A DNA stretch of 58,061 nt from Clostridia bacterium (GCA_017623595.1 JAGAOU010000091.1:1-58061); one strand, 5' to 3'; positions 7,785 through 17,539 are shown, numbered from the stretch's first letter. Translations and numbers: made by a program. The notes: a model not told the origin generated them from the sequence alone.

Positions 7785-8876
7785 TCAGTCAAAATAGATG
7801 GTCTTGCCGGTCTTATAGGATTCGTAGATCGCTTCCAGAATCTGGGACACCACCAGAGCCTGCTCGGGAAGAACGCAGGGCTTGGTTCCATCCCGCAGAG
7901 CCTTCAGCCACTGACGGGCTTCGGCAAAAGCGGGAGGTTCGGCCTTTGCGCCGTCATAGAAGGCAACACTGCCCGTCTTCATCTCAATGGTCTTAGTGTA
8001 AAGACGGGAGTATTCTTCCCCGTTGATGCGGACACCGTCGGTGAAATCCACACCTGCTTCGGAGCCTGCAAGAATATACTTGGCTTCACGGGTATCCACC
8101 AAATTGATTGCCCAGGAGGATTCCAAAATGATGGTAGCACCGTTCTTCATCTTGATGAAACCGAAGGCAGAGTCCTCCACGGTATATTTTTCGGGATCCC
8201 AGGGGCCCCATGCATTGGCGGCATTTTCCCGTCCGCGCAGTTCATAGTGAACATTCCCGGTGACGGAGGCCACGTCATAATTGTTCATGGTCCAGAGAGT
8301 CAGGTCAAGGGCATGGGTACCGATGTCAATCAGCGGGCCGCCTCCCTGCTCCTCTTCGTTGAGGAATACGCCCCAGGTAGGAACGGCGCGACGACGGAGG
8401 GCCAGCGCCTTCCCGTAATAGATATGTCCGAATTTACCCTCGTCGGCCATTTTCTTAACCAGTTGCATCTCGGGGGCCTGACGGGTCTGATATCCGATGG
8501 TGAGGGTGCGACCGGTGCGCTTAGCGGCTTCCAGCATTTCCTTCGCCTCTGCGGCGGTTTTCGCCATTGGCTTTTCGCACATAACATCCTTGCCTGCTTC
8601 CAGAGCGGCAATGGAAATGGGCGCATGGGATTTATTGGGAGTGCAGACGTGAATTACGTCAATGCTCTTGTCCTTGAGAAGTTCCTTATAATCAACGTAT
8701 ACCTTTGCGTCGGGAGTCCCATAATCCTCTTTGGCCTTCACGGCACGCTCTTCGATGATGTCGCAGAAGGCTACCATTTCACATTCTTCGGACAGATTTT
8801 TCAATGCGGGCATGTGCTTGCCGTTGGCAATACCGCCGCATCCGATAATACCAATACGAAACTTTTTGTTTTCCAT
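7785..8876 (-). CDS. Gfo/Idh/MocA-family NAD(P)-dependent oxidoreductase
   Basis: A 363-residue protein with an N-terminal Rossmann fold (FRIGIIGCGGIANGKHMPAL, about 5-24) and the family EKP signature in CEKPMAKTAAEAKEML near residue 100. LIDIGTHALDLTLWTM (about 190) supplies the Gfo/Idh/MocA GxHxxD-type His. Such enzymes oxidise or reduce sugars, inositols or sugar derivatives with a nicotinamide cofactor. No sugar operon surrounds it: an unknown membrane protein lies upstream and a surface protein downstream, so the substrate cannot be guessed. Start ATG 8876 has an AAAAGGAGC ribosome site. Confidence 0.9.
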   Translation of the reverse strand: MENKKFRIGIIGCGGIANGKHMPALKNLSEECEMVAFCDIIEERAVKAKEDYGTPDAKVYVDYKELLKDKSIDVIHVCTPNKSHAPISIAALEAGKDVMCEKPMAKTAAEAKEMLEAAKRTGRTLTIGYQTRQAPEMQLVKKMADEGKFGHIYYGKALALRRRAVPTWGVFLNEEEQGGGPLIDIGTHALDLTLWTMNNYDVASVTGNVHYELRGRENAANAWGPWDPEKYTVEDSAFGFIKMKNGATIILESSWAINLVDTREAKYILAGSEAGVDFTDGVRINGEEYSRLYTKTIEMKTGSVAFYDGAKAEPPAFAEARQWLKALRDGTKPCVLPEQALVVSQILEAIYESYKTGKTIYFD

Positions 8877-8911
8877 AGCTCAAGCTCCTTTTATTTCACG
8901 GATCGCATCCG

Positions 8912-9877
8912 TTAATGTTGATCGGAATTGCCGCTGCGTCCCCGCTGAATCACAACGGAATCCCCTGCTTTGCTGTTCTTTTCGGGGCGGTTTCTGCGGA
9001 AGAGAACCACATTGTTATAGCCCATATCGTAGCCCACCTGTGCGGCAACGATCAGAACAAACATGGCAAGGCAGTAGATCACAGAGGTCAGAACCGCATT
9101 GGAGGGCGAGAAGATGGAGCAAAAATAGCTCAGACAGACCATACAGACCACCTTTGCCCCCGAGAGGAAGTTCTGCCAGTTGGGACGGACACCGATAACG
9201 GTCTTGATATCGTCCACGGCATACTTACATTCCTCAAAGGCCTTGGCCTGCTCCTCGGAAAAATCCTTCTCGTTGAGAGGATAATACACCTTTGTTGTAA
9301 TGCCGTCCTTGTCGGTCACTTCAATGTAATACCCCTTCTGAGACTGCTCCGCATCGGTCATGTCCGCGGTACCGTCACAGTGAACGGCAAGCCCCAGGGT
9401 AGTATTGTATACGATATGCAGAATTCTACGGTCCTCGCTGAAGGTGATAGAGGATACGTATCCACCCTTGCCGGAAGCAGCCTTCAGCTCGGTATTAAAC
9501 TTGTCGGTTTCGGCAAGAGCCGTTGCCTCCCCCGTGAAAAAGCCCCGGTATTCCTCTTTGACGGGATCGGGGAAAAAGTGAGGAATCAGATTGATGATAA
9601 TCAGAGGCACCGCCAGAATCAGCGCACAGACCGCGCCCTTCCAACGAAAACGGGGCGCCTGGCCGATTTTGACACGGTTGACGTCCAGTTCTCCTTCCAC
9701 CTTCATGGTGAACCAGAAATAATAGATCAGTCCTCCGAAATAGAACACACCGAACAGGGGGCCCAGCACAGCGGGTGAGGAGGAAATCAAGGGAACGCAC
9801 AAAAAGACCAGGCCGCAGAACAGAATATAGCGCAGGGCAAGGTTTCTTACATTTCTTCCGATAAACAGGTTATTCAT
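8912..9877 (-). CDS. membrane protein of unknown function
   Basis: A 321-residue protein with paired helices near the N-terminus (about 15-55) and one at about 87-105. A soluble segment of about 130 residues follows (EEYRGFFTGEATALAETDKF onward), then two helices near 235-285 and a basic, Gln/Ser-rich tail. The central part looks extracytoplasmic. I recognise no family. The start ATGA overlaps the stop of the next gene upstream (9874-10548), so the two are translationally coupled and probably work together. Confidence 0.7.
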   Translation of the reverse strand: MNNLFIGRNVRNLALRYILFCGLVFLCVPLISSSPAVLGPLFGVFYFGGLIYYFWFTMKVEGELDVNRVKIGQAPRFRWKGAVCALILAVPLIIINLIPHFFPDPVKEEYRGFFTGEATALAETDKFNTELKAASGKGGYVSSITFSEDRRILHIVYNTTLGLAVHCDGTADMTDAEQSQKGYYIEVTDKDGITTKVYYPLNEKDFSEEQAKAFEECKYAVDDIKTVIGVRPNWQNFLSGAKVVCMVCLSYFCSIFSPSNAVLTSVIYCLAMFVLIVAAQVGYDMGYNNVVLFRRNRPEKNSKAGDSVVIQRGRSGNSDQH

Positions 9878-10548
9878 TCGACAATCTCCTTTTCAGGTTC
9901 TTCCAGAGGTTCTTTTCCGAAAAACGCCCGTACAACGGCACGGATCGCAGTCATGCACACCGCAAGGACAACCACACCCTCCAAATAATGGAAATCCTGC
10001 AGCTCCGCAGCGGGAATTCCCCCCGAAGCAAGGATCTCTTCCCGATCGAGCAGGCCGGTCAGGAACATATCCCGGAAAACATAAGACAAAAGATAATTCA
10101 GCACAATAGCTCCCAGCATCAACGCAGAGAAAACGGACAGGACTTTCACCCCGTGCCGCACCATCACAAGATCCTCCCGATCCTCCACGGGAAGCCCCAA
10201 AAAGCTGTGAAGCAAAAAGATCACAGCAAGAACCAGAAGCACGGACAAGGGGGAGCTTTGCTTATCGTATCCCGAGGTACTGACAAGGAAGGTGAAGGCT
10301 CGTACACACCCCAGGGTCAACACCAAAACAGACAACACGCCGAGTCCCACAGCAGCGGTATAATTCTTCCGTGCATGGGCGGCACACTGGGCGGCAAAGC
10401 CCATCATACAAGCCCCCACGGCAAACAGGGAATTTCCTCCCATCCACAGTCCCACAACAATGACGATGGCACCGAGGATCAATTCCGCCCACAGATAGCG
10501 GCTGAGCAAACGATCCAGAACAGACCCCTCCTTTTTGAACACGACCAC
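9874..10548 (-). CDS. membrane protein of unknown function, partner of the previous one
   Basis: A 224-residue protein with about six hydrophobic segments (for example WAELILGAIVIVVGLWMGG and LGVLSVLVLTLGCVRAFTFL) and a short acidic C-terminus. GTG at 10548 is chosen because GGAGG lies 7 bases before it; a second purine-rich stretch lies inside the frame, so a start a few codons later is possible. No family was recognised. It is first of a two-gene operon with a strong promoter at 10607-10635. Confidence 0.65.
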   Translation of the reverse strand: MVVFKKEGSVLDRLLSRYLWAELILGAIVIVVGLWMGGNSLFAVGACMMGFAAQCAAHARKNYTAAVGLGVLSVLVLTLGCVRAFTFLVSTSGYDKQSSPLSVLLVLAVIFLLHSFLGLPVEDREDLVMVRHGVKVLSVFSALMLGAIVLNYLLSYVFRDMFLTGLLDREEILASGGIPAAELQDFHYLEGVVVLAVCMTAIRAVVRAFFGKEPLEEPEKEIVE

Positions 10549-10606
10549 GCCCGTCCCTCCGAGAAGAGAGACGGGTCAATAGCCGATCAACGGTCATATT
10601 ATATTT

Positions 10607-10635
10607 ATAATACTATAATAAATTCGGAATGTCAA
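10607..10635 (-). promoter_or_regulatory. sigma-A-type promoter of the membrane protein pair
   Basis: TTGACA (10630-10635), 17 bases, TATTAT (10607-10612) on the minus strand, about 60 bases before the GTG at 10548. Confidence 0.8.
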
Positions 10636-10652
10636 GAAAAATTCTGCGACAT

Positions 10653-11621
10653 TTATGTAAAGATTGTCTCAATCTGTCGGTAAGCCCCCTCGGGAGAGTA
10701 GACAAATCGATCCATATGCGGCTGATCAAAGAAATAGTGCAGAGATTCCTTTCGTTCTCCGTCAAAGGCGTCGATGAGGCTCAGTTTTACCTTCATCTTT
10801 TCGGGGATAATATTTTTGATATAAACCGTGGCCTGCTGTCCGGGACGAACCCCTTCCCTTCCCTCGGCGAGCCCTGCCAGATTGGGCGCAAGCTCAATAA
10901 ATATACCGTATTCCTCCACAGAACGGACCACTCCGCAGACCGTCTGTCCAATCTCAAATCGGGAAGCGTTTTCCTCCCAAGTACCCAAAAGCTCTTTGTG
11001 AGAAAGAACGAAGCGCTTCTTTTCCCGATCGATCTCCTTGACCACCACCTTCACCGCCTGATCCCGTACAAAGCGGTCGGAGGGATGAGAGATGCGGGAA
11101 ACCGAAATGTTTTCAATGGAAATTAACCCCACAATTCCGCATCCGATGTCCGCAAACGCACCGAAGGATTCCAGATGGGTGATGCGGGCATCCAACACAT
11201 CCCCCGGACGCACACGGGAAAGAAGCTCCTCCTGGGCCTGCTGCTGGGCGGCTCTGCGGGAAAGAAGAGCCACCGGATCCGAAAGGGTTCCCGGGCGGAA
11301 GGACTCGGAACGGTCGCAACAATGAAAGACCTGATCCCGCCGCAACAGATCGGTCACCTTGAAGCAAACCGATTTGTTGACACGGGACAGAATGGCGATA
11401 TCCTTCACCGTCCCCTCCCGTATGCCCAGCGCCGCCTCTCCGCGGGGGATCACACCCCGCAGATCTCCCAAATCCACCACAAGATTATGACTGCTATCGC
11501 ACAGAATGGCCTTTGCCTCCAGAATCTGTCCCGTGGCCCGCGCCTTTTCCAAGGTCGCCAGGGAGTGCTCGGTGGCACCGAAGGTCCCCTCCGGAAGATA
11601 CCGTTCCTTATCCATTTCCAA
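10653..11621 (-). CDS. S1-domain RNA-binding protein (ribosomal protein S1-like)
   Basis: A 322-residue protein with S1-type OB folds. A degenerate one lies at about 30-90 (ATGQILEAKAILCDSSHNLV). A clear one runs from about 138 (GDVLDARITHLESFGAFADI) to 213 with KKRFVLSHKELLG, and a third from about 222 (FEIGQTVCGVVRSVEEYGIF). Short clostridial S1 homologues of this kind are thought to help mRNA binding or translation; bona fide S1 has four to six domains. TTG 11621 lies 6 bases behind AAAGGA; ATG at 11615 is the alternative. It follows the cortex hydrolase by 61 bases on the same strand. Confidence 0.85.
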   Translation of the reverse strand: MEMDKERYLPEGTFGATEHSLATLEKARATGQILEAKAILCDSSHNLVVDLGDLRGVIPRGEAALGIREGTVKDIAILSRVNKSVCFKVTDLLRRDQVFHCCDRSESFRPGTLSDPVALLSRRAAQQQAQEELLSRVRPGDVLDARITHLESFGAFADIGCGIVGLISIENISVSRISHPSDRFVRDQAVKVVVKEIDREKKRFVLSHKELLGTWEENASRFEIGQTVCGVVRSVEEYGIFIELAPNLAGLAEGREGVRPGQQATVYIKNIIPEKMKVKLSLIDAFDGERKESLHYFFDQPHMDRFVYSPEGAYRQIETIFT

Positions 11622-11682
11622 ACACTTTCCTTTCCGTTGTTTTTCTGTTTCAAACTATGCGGAAGGAGCGCAGGATATTCCT

Positions 11683-12594
11683 TTATTTTCCCATAGAAAA
11701 ACGGTGCTTTCCGATGGTCATCTTCACGGGAAGACCGAAAATCCAGGAGGAGGTGGCGGTGGCGGGATTGTAATAATACAAGCATCCACCCGTGGGATCC
11801 GCCCCCGCAAGGGCCTCTCGGGCGGCACGGTAGGCAGACTCGGCAATGGGCTGATTGAACTGTCCGTCATCAATGGCGGTAAAGGCCCCCTTCTGATAGA
11901 TCACCCCCGCCAGCGTGTTGGGAAATTGGGAGCTTTTGACCCGATTCAGAACCACCGCACCCACGGCAACCTGTCCCCGATAGGATTCTCCCCGTGCTTC
12001 GGCGGAAATAATACGGGCAAGAAGATACACATTCCCATTGTTGGCGGACACGGAATGGGAGGATGCGGACAGAGACGAAAGCCCCAGCGCCGCCAAGGTC
12101 TGAACCCCGCAAATTCCATCGACAGTAAGACCGTTACGGGATTGAAAATTCTTTACAGCGGTTTCGGTGGCCGAGCCGAAAATACCATCCACACTACCGC
12201 TGTAATAACCCCAATTTTTCAGCTTTTGCTGAATCTGTCGCACACCACTCCCCGAGCTTCCCTTCCGATAAGAGGAGCCCGTTCCGCCGATTCCCAGCGC
12301 ACGCAGGGTGTCGGTCCCGCAGATTCCATCCACGGAAAGGCCCTTGGAAGCCTGAAATTTCCGCACCGCAGCCTGAGTTGCGGAGCCGTAAATTCCGTCC
12401 ACGGAGCCGTTGTAATATCCTTGATTTTTCAACGCGCGCTGAATCTGCCGCACCTCATTTCCCGTAGACCCGAAACGGGAAAGAACCTCTGTCGTCTCGG
12501 ACAGGGGCGCAAAAAATACCAAAAAACCGGCAAGGAAGGCAACTGTCAGAAAGATTGCCGTCCACACCCGTCGAAAAGTTCCGTATTTGGTCAT
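11683..12594 (-). CDS. sleB: spore cortex-lytic enzyme SleB-like hydrolase
   Basis: A 303-residue protein with an N-terminal signal or anchor helix (about 8-30). Two peptidoglycan-binding repeats follow, each with the pattern VRQIQ..L...GYY.GSVDGI.G and a FQ...GL.VDGICG end. A C-terminal hydrolase-2 domain begins LLARIISAEARGESYRGQVA, whose glutamates form the active site of this lytic transglycosylase family. In spore formers SleB degrades cortex muramic-lactam peptidoglycan during germination. Two PG-binding repeats instead of one is a small departure from Bacillus SleB. ATG 12594 has AGAGAGG upstream. A possible sigma-G promoter lies at 12620-12649. A vegetative wall hydrolase is the main alternative. 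Confidence 0.85.
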   Translation of the reverse strand: MTKYGTFRRVWTAIFLTVAFLAGFLVFFAPLSETTEVLSRFGSTGNEVRQIQRALKNQGYYNGSVDGIYGSATQAAVRKFQASKGLSVDGICGTDTLRALGIGGTGSSYRKGSSGSGVRQIQQKLKNWGYYSGSVDGIFGSATETAVKNFQSRNGLTVDGICGVQTLAALGLSSLSASSHSVSANNGNVYLLARIISAEARGESYRGQVAVGAVVLNRVKSSQFPNTLAGVIYQKGAFTAIDDGQFNQPIAESAYRAAREALAGADPTGGCLYYYNPATATSSWIFGLPVKMTIGKHRFSMGK

Positions 12595-12619
12595 AAAAAT
12601 TCCTCTCTTTCTTTTTTTA

Positions 12620-12649
12620 CAGTATTTCCCGAAGACCGCCGATTCATGC
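12620..12649 (-). promoter_or_regulatory. candidate sigma-G-type promoter of sleB
   Basis: GCATG (12645-12649), 18 bases, AATACTG (12620-12626) on the minus strand. The -35 fits the Bacillus sigma-G pattern GHATR fully and the -10 fits CATXHTA at five of seven positions. No good sigma-A promoter competes. Confidence 0.35.
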
Positions 12650-12796
12650 AAAAAAGTGAAAAACAACTCAATTCCGCAAACAAAAGCAAAAAGTTCTAAA
12701 AATCGTTTCAATTCCGTTATGCTTTTGTTCCGCAGTTATATTATAATAAAAATATATTATGTAAGAAGAACCCCTGCGTTCAAAGGAGAACGAACC

Positions 12797-15160
12797 ATGA
12801 CCCAGGCATTTCTGTCCCTTCGCAAAGCCCTTCTCGATGCGGAATACGCATCCCTGAACGCGCCCCAGAGAGAAGCGGTCTATTTCTGCGATGCACCCTT
12901 GTTGATTCTGGCGGGTGCAGGCAGCGGCAAGACCACCGTTCTGGTCAACAAATTAGGCTACTTAATCAAATACGGCAACGCCTACCACGCTACCACCGTC
13001 CCCGAAAACCTGACTGAGGCGGACATGGAGTATCTGAAGGGAGCCCTGACCGATCCCTCCCGCAGAAGCGAAGCCCGTTATCTGCGATTGATGGCCGTGG
13101 ATTCCTTCGACCCTTACAATCTTTTGGCCATCACCTTCACCAACAAGGCCGCAGGCGAAATGCGGGAACGCATGGAGAAGAAATTCAACGTGGACGCAAG
13201 CTCCCTGTGGGCCCTTACCTTCCACGCCACCTGCGTGCGGATTCTGCGCCGCTTCGGCGACCGTCTCGGATATGAAAAGGACTTCACCATCTATGACGAT
13301 GCCGATTCCAACAAGCTGACCGAACGGATTCTGAAGGAGATGAACATCGCGGACCGCTATCCCGTCAAAGCGGTGCGGGCCATTCTGTCTGCCGCAAAGG
13401 GACGGTACGAAACCCCCGAAGAATTTAAAGAAAATTACAAGGACAACGATCATCCCAAGCTTCCCGAGATTTACGCCCGTTATCAGGCATCCCTGCGGGA
13501 AAGCAACGCCATGGACTTTGATGATCTGATTTTCAACACCGTCAAGCTTCTTTCGGAGCACGAGGAGGTAGCCCGTGCGGTCAACCGCCGCTTCAAATAC
13601 GTGCTGGTGGACGAGTATCAGGACACAAACCCTCTCCAATACCGCTTAGTCACCCTTCTTGCCAAGGGAGGCGAATTGTGCGTGGTGGGGGATGACGATC
13701 AGAGTATCTATAAATTCGCAGGAGCGGACATCGGCAATATTCTCGCCTTTGAATCCCAATTCAAGGATGCAAAGGTCATCCGCCTCGAGCAGAACTATCG
13801 CTCCACCAATACCATTCTCACCGCCGCCAACGAGGTTATTGCTCACAACAAGAACCGCAAGGGCAAGACACTTTGGTCGGACAAGGGCGAGGGAAGCAAA
13901 ATCCGCTACCGCCAGCTGAACAACCAGCATGAGGAAGGGGCTTACGTTGCCCGCGCCATCCTTTCGGGGAAAAGCGCCAATCGGAATCTGAATTATCGGG
14001 ACTTCTGCGTGCTTTACCGCACCCATGCCCAGAGTAATGCCATTGAATCGGCACTGCGGGGCAACGGGATTCCCTATCGGGTTTACGGCGGACTTGCCTT
14101 CTACAAGCGCAAGGAGGTTCAGGATCTGCTTGCCTATTTGAATTTCATCCACAATCCCAAGGATCGGGTTCGCCTTTCCCGCATTATCAATGAGCCCAAG
14201 CGGGGCATCGGAGACACCTCCGTGGACCGCATGCTGGCCATTGCAGACCGTGAGGGAAAATCCCCCTTCGAAATTCTGCAGACCGCCGACCGCTACGCCG
14301 AGCTGCAGCGGGCTGCAGGCAAAATGATGACATTTGCGGCTCTGATTTCCGATCTGCAGGAAGGGGCACAGACCATGTCTCTGCCCGATTTCTTCAAGTA
14401 CCTGGTAGCAAGCATCCATTATAAGGAATGGCTCAATTCCACCTGTGACCCCGCCGAGGCACAGGCCCGGTTTGAAAACGTGGCGGAATTGCTCAACGCC
14501 ATTACCGACTTTGCGGAGCACGCAGAGGAGGGCCACAACACCTTGGGCGACTATTTGGAGCAGACCGCATTGGTCAGCGCCGTAGACGCCATGGATCCCA
14601 ATGAGGACACGGTCATTCTCATGACCATGCATTGCGCCAAGGGATTGGAATTTGACACAGTCTTTATCACAGGCTTTGAAGAGGGCATGTTCCCCTCCGC
14701 TCGCTCGGTGGAAGAGCCGGGCGGCCTGGAAGAGGAGCGCAGACTTTGCTACGTGGCCATCACCCGTGCGAAAAAAGATCTTCACATCATTTCCACCCGC
14801 AACCGTCTGATCTTCGGGCGTCCCATGGATTGCACCGTATCCCGCTTCCTGAAGGAAATTCCCGAGGATTGCATCGAGAAACACATCGAGCCCGCTCCCG
14901 AGGTCTTCCAGCGTCCCCGCAAGACGCTTGCAGACCGCCATATCCTCAAGGATGCCGTGACTATCACTCCCCAGCACCGACCCGTCCCCACCCAAAAGGT
15001 CAACTACACCGTGGGAATGCGGATTCGTCACAAGGTCTTCGGGGAGGGAACCGTCACCTCCGTGACCCCCATGGCCACCGACTGCATGCTTTCCGTCGCC
15101 TTTGATCGGGTGGGCGAAAAGAAGCTGATGACAAATTACGTTAAATTGGAGATACTGTAA
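12797..15160 (+). CDS. pcrA: ATP-dependent DNA helicase PcrA/UvrD
   Basis: A 787-residue superfamily 1A helicase. Q-motif LNAPQREAV (20-28), Walker A GAGSGKTT (40-47), motif Ia ITFTNKAAGEMRERM, motif II DEYQDTN (about 271-277), motif III GDDDQSIYKFAGAD, motif IV RLEQNYRS and the C-terminal MTMHCAKGLEFDTVFITG and CYVAITRAKK motifs are all intact. A Tudor-like C-terminal domain (about 735-787, MRIRHKVFGEGTV) is the part that meets RNA polymerase in Bacillus PcrA. It unwinds DNA in repair, plasmid replication and removal of stalled complexes. ATG 12797 follows AAGGAG; an upstream in-frame extension is ignored. The stop overlaps the rmuC start. Confidence 0.96.
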   Translation: MTQAFLSLRKALLDAEYASLNAPQREAVYFCDAPLLILAGAGSGKTTVLVNKLGYLIKYGNAYHATTVPENLTEADMEYLKGALTDPSRRSEARYLRLMAVDSFDPYNLLAITFTNKAAGEMRERMEKKFNVDASSLWALTFHATCVRILRRFGDRLGYEKDFTIYDDADSNKLTERILKEMNIADRYPVKAVRAILSAAKGRYETPEEFKENYKDNDHPKLPEIYARYQASLRESNAMDFDDLIFNTVKLLSEHEEVARAVNRRFKYVLVDEYQDTNPLQYRLVTLLAKGGELCVVGDDDQSIYKFAGADIGNILAFESQFKDAKVIRLEQNYRSTNTILTAANEVIAHNKNRKGKTLWSDKGEGSKIRYRQLNNQHEEGAYVARAILSGKSANRNLNYRDFCVLYRTHAQSNAIESALRGNGIPYRVYGGLAFYKRKEVQDLLAYLNFIHNPKDRVRLSRIINEPKRGIGDTSVDRMLAIADREGKSPFEILQTADRYAELQRAAGKMMTFAALISDLQEGAQTMSLPDFFKYLVASIHYKEWLNSTCDPAEAQARFENVAELLNAITDFAEHAEEGHNTLGDYLEQTALVSAVDAMDPNEDTVILMTMHCAKGLEFDTVFITGFEEGMFPSARSVEEPGGLEEERRLCYVAITRAKKDLHIISTRNRLIFGRPMDCTVSRFLKEIPEDCIEKHIEPAPEVFQRPRKTLADRHILKDAVTITPQHRPVPTQKVNYTVGMRIRHKVFGEGTVTSVTPMATDCMLSVAFDRVGEKKLMTNYVKLEIL

Positions 15161-16413
15161 TGACAACCGCCATCATCCTCAGCGCCGTTGCCGCCCTCTG
15201 CTCTTTGGGGGCGCTGGTAGTTTCCCTTGCCGTTCTGAGCAAATCGAAAAAGCAGGATCTTTCCGAGGATTTTGCCCGTCAGCGCAAGGAGATCAATGAC
15301 CGCATGGATTCTCTGCAAAACGGCTTGACCACCTCCCTCTCCGCAGGGCTGAACACGGCAAACAACGCCCAGATGAACGCCATTGCCAACCTGACCAAGG
15401 AAACCCAAGGGACCCTCAACGCCTTTGCCCAGCGCATTGACAACATGAACACCACCACCGAAAAGCGACTGCAATCCATGCAGGAGGACAACCGCAAAAA
15501 GCTGGATGAGATGCAGGGCGTGGTCAACGAAAAACTGGAAACCGCACTGGAAAAGAAGGTCACAGAATCCTTCAAGCTGGTCAACGAGCATTTGGAACGG
15601 GTCTCCAAGGGGCTGACCGAAATGCAGACACTGGCCACCGGTGTGGGCGATCTGAAAAAGATTTTGGGCAATGTCAAAACCAGAGGCGTTTTGGGAGAAA
15701 CCCAAGCATCCCGCATTTTGGAGCAGATTCTTCTGCCCGAACAGTACAAAGAAAATATTCCCACCATACCCAAGAGCACAGAGAGGGTGGAATTCGCCGT
15801 CTGCCTACCCGGAAAGGACGACGACGGATCGGTGGTCTATCTGCCCATCGACTCCAAATTCCCCCTCGACCGCTATGAGCAATACCTTGCCGCCGCGGAA
15901 TCGGGAGACAAAACCCTTCTTGAGGTGGCAAAAAAGCAGCTGGAACGGTTCATCAAGGAAAGCGCCAAGTCCATTCGGGATAAATACGTCTCCCCTCCCT
16001 ATACCACGGAATTTGCCATTTTGTTCCTTCCCACGGAAGGGCTCTATGCCGACGTGGTGCGCATTGACGGACTGACCGAAGCCCTGATGCGGGATTACTC
16101 GGTCAACGTGGCAGGCCCCTCCACCTTGGCGGCGCTGCTCAACAGCCTGCAGATGGGCTTTAAGACCCTTGCCATCGAAAAGAGAAGCACCGAGGTATGG
16201 AAGGTTTTGGGCGAAGTCAAAACCGAATTTGAAAAATTCCACAAGACCTTGACCGCTGTCAAGAGCCGTTTGGAAAGTGCGGAAAACGAACTGGACAAGC
16301 TGGTGGGAACCAGAACCAACGTCATCCGCCGCAAGTTGCGCACGGTGGAAGCCCTCCCCACCGATGAAGAAGAATGGGCATTACCCGAAAACACCGCAGA
16401 CGATGAAGAATAA
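15160..16413 (+). CDS. rmuC: DNA recombination protein RmuC
   Basis: A 417-residue protein with an N-terminal membrane helix (2-26), a long coiled coil (about 30-150, many Asn/Gln/Lys) and the RmuC nuclease-like domain (about 160-370). The last holds LGNVKTRGVLGETQASRILE, the family core, and VYLPIDSKFPLDRYEQYL. RmuC limits inversions at short inverted repeats in E. coli; its biochemical activity is still predicted. The start ATG shares bases with the pcrA stop (TAATG), so the two are coupled and belong to one DNA-maintenance transcript. Confidence 0.93.
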   Translation: MTTAIILSAVAALCSLGALVVSLAVLSKSKKQDLSEDFARQRKEINDRMDSLQNGLTTSLSAGLNTANNAQMNAIANLTKETQGTLNAFAQRIDNMNTTTEKRLQSMQEDNRKKLDEMQGVVNEKLETALEKKVTESFKLVNEHLERVSKGLTEMQTLATGVGDLKKILGNVKTRGVLGETQASRILEQILLPEQYKENIPTIPKSTERVEFAVCLPGKDDDGSVVYLPIDSKFPLDRYEQYLAAAESGDKTLLEVAKKQLERFIKESAKSIRDKYVSPPYTTEFAILFLPTEGLYADVVRIDGLTEALMRDYSVNVAGPSTLAALLNSLQMGFKTLAIEKRSTEVWKVLGEVKTEFEKFHKTLTAVKSRLESAENELDKLVGTRTNVIRRKLRTVEALPTDEEEWALPENTADDEE

Positions 16414-16428
16414 GCGAGGAATCGGATT

Positions 16429-17535
16429 TTGATCTATATGGATAACGCCGCCACCACCCGTGTCACCGACGAGGGTGCCGCCGCGGCAGAGCGATGCATG
16501 ACCAAGGTCTTCGGCAACCCCGAATCCCTGCACGGGTTTGGTCTTACGGCAGAACATGCCTTGAACGGAGCAAGGAAACCTCTGGCAACCGCCATGGGCA
16601 TTGCCGAGGACGAACTTTTTTTCGCGCCCTCCGCCACCGTAGCCAACAACACAGCCTTGCGGGGTGCCGTGGCAAACAAGCGAAGGGGACGGATTATCTC
16701 CACCGCCTTTGAGCATCCCGCCGTGGAAGAGGTACTAAAGGATCTGGAAAAGGCCTTTGAAGTGGTGCGGCTGATCCCCGATCACGGCGTGATCACCGCC
16801 GATAGTTTTCGCCAAGCCCTCTCCCCCGACACGGTGCTGGTTTCCTGCATGCAGGTCAACAACGAAACGGGAGCCGTCACCCCTCTGAAGGAAATGGCGC
16901 AACTTCTGCGCAGAAGCGGCATTGACGCCCCCTTCCATACCGATGCGGTGCAGGGCTTTCTGAAAGAAGATTTTCGTTATTCTCAAATCGATATGGCCAC
17001 CTTTGCGGGGCATAAGGTTCATGCGCCAAAGGGCATCGGAGCCCTGTACCTGCGCAAAGGCCTGCGCATCCGTCCCGCCATTTTGGGAGGCGGTCAGGAA
17101 AAGAACCTTTTCTCGGGCACCCACAACGTCCCCGCCGCCGTGGCTTGGGCCGAATCCTGCAAGATCATGCAGGGAGAAAAGCACGACGTGCGAACACGGA
17201 TTGAGAGGATCAACGTACGGTTGCGGGAAGGAATTCTTGCCCTTGGCGGTGAAATCAACTCCCCCGACGGAGCCTCCCCCTATGTGCTCAACGCCGCCTT
17301 CCGCGGCACTTTAGCCGAAAACATTCTGCATTATCTCTCCCAAAAAGAGATCTATATTTCTACCGGATCAGCCTGCTCGGCCAAAAAGCCCTCGAGGGTC
17401 ATGACCGCCGTGGGAAAAGGTGATCTGAGCCGATATTCTCTACGTTTTTCCTTTTCCCGATACAATACCGAAGAAGAAGTTCCCGTGGTTCTTGAGGCCC
17501 TTTCCGAGGCATTGAACCACATCCGAAAGGATTGA
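16429..17535 (+). CDS. cysteine desulfurase (IscS/NifS-type)
   Basis: A 368-residue PLP enzyme. It starts with TTG at 16429 (MIYMDNAATT), 8 bases after GAGGA; ATG at 16438 would be too far from the ribosome site and would lose the conserved start of the family. HTDAVQGF (170-177) binds PLP, Lys 196 in FAGHKVHAPKGIGA is the Schiff-base lysine, and Cys 316 in STGSACSAKK is the persulfide cysteine on its loop. It releases sulfur from cysteine. It lies 5 bases before thiI, so it is very likely the dedicated sulfur donor for tRNA 4-thiouridine, as NifZ is for ThiI in Bacillus. Confidence 0.93.
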   Translation: MIYMDNAATTRVTDEGAAAAERCMTKVFGNPESLHGFGLTAEHALNGARKPLATAMGIAEDELFFAPSATVANNTALRGAVANKRRGRIISTAFEHPAVEEVLKDLEKAFEVVRLIPDHGVITADSFRQALSPDTVLVSCMQVNNETGAVTPLKEMAQLLRRSGIDAPFHTDAVQGFLKEDFRYSQIDMATFAGHKVHAPKGIGALYLRKGLRIRPAILGGGQEKNLFSGTHNVPAAVAWAESCKIMQGEKHDVRTRIERINVRLREGILALGGEINSPDGASPYVLNAAFRGTLAENILHYLSQKEIYISTGSACSAKKPSRVMTAVGKGDLSRYSLRFSFSRYNTEEEVPVVLEALSEALNHIRKD

Positions 17536-17539
17536 TAGC

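Noticed and set aside
13646-15166. Minus-strand frame of 506 codons antisense to pcrA
   Set aside because: Shadow of a fully conserved helicase gene.
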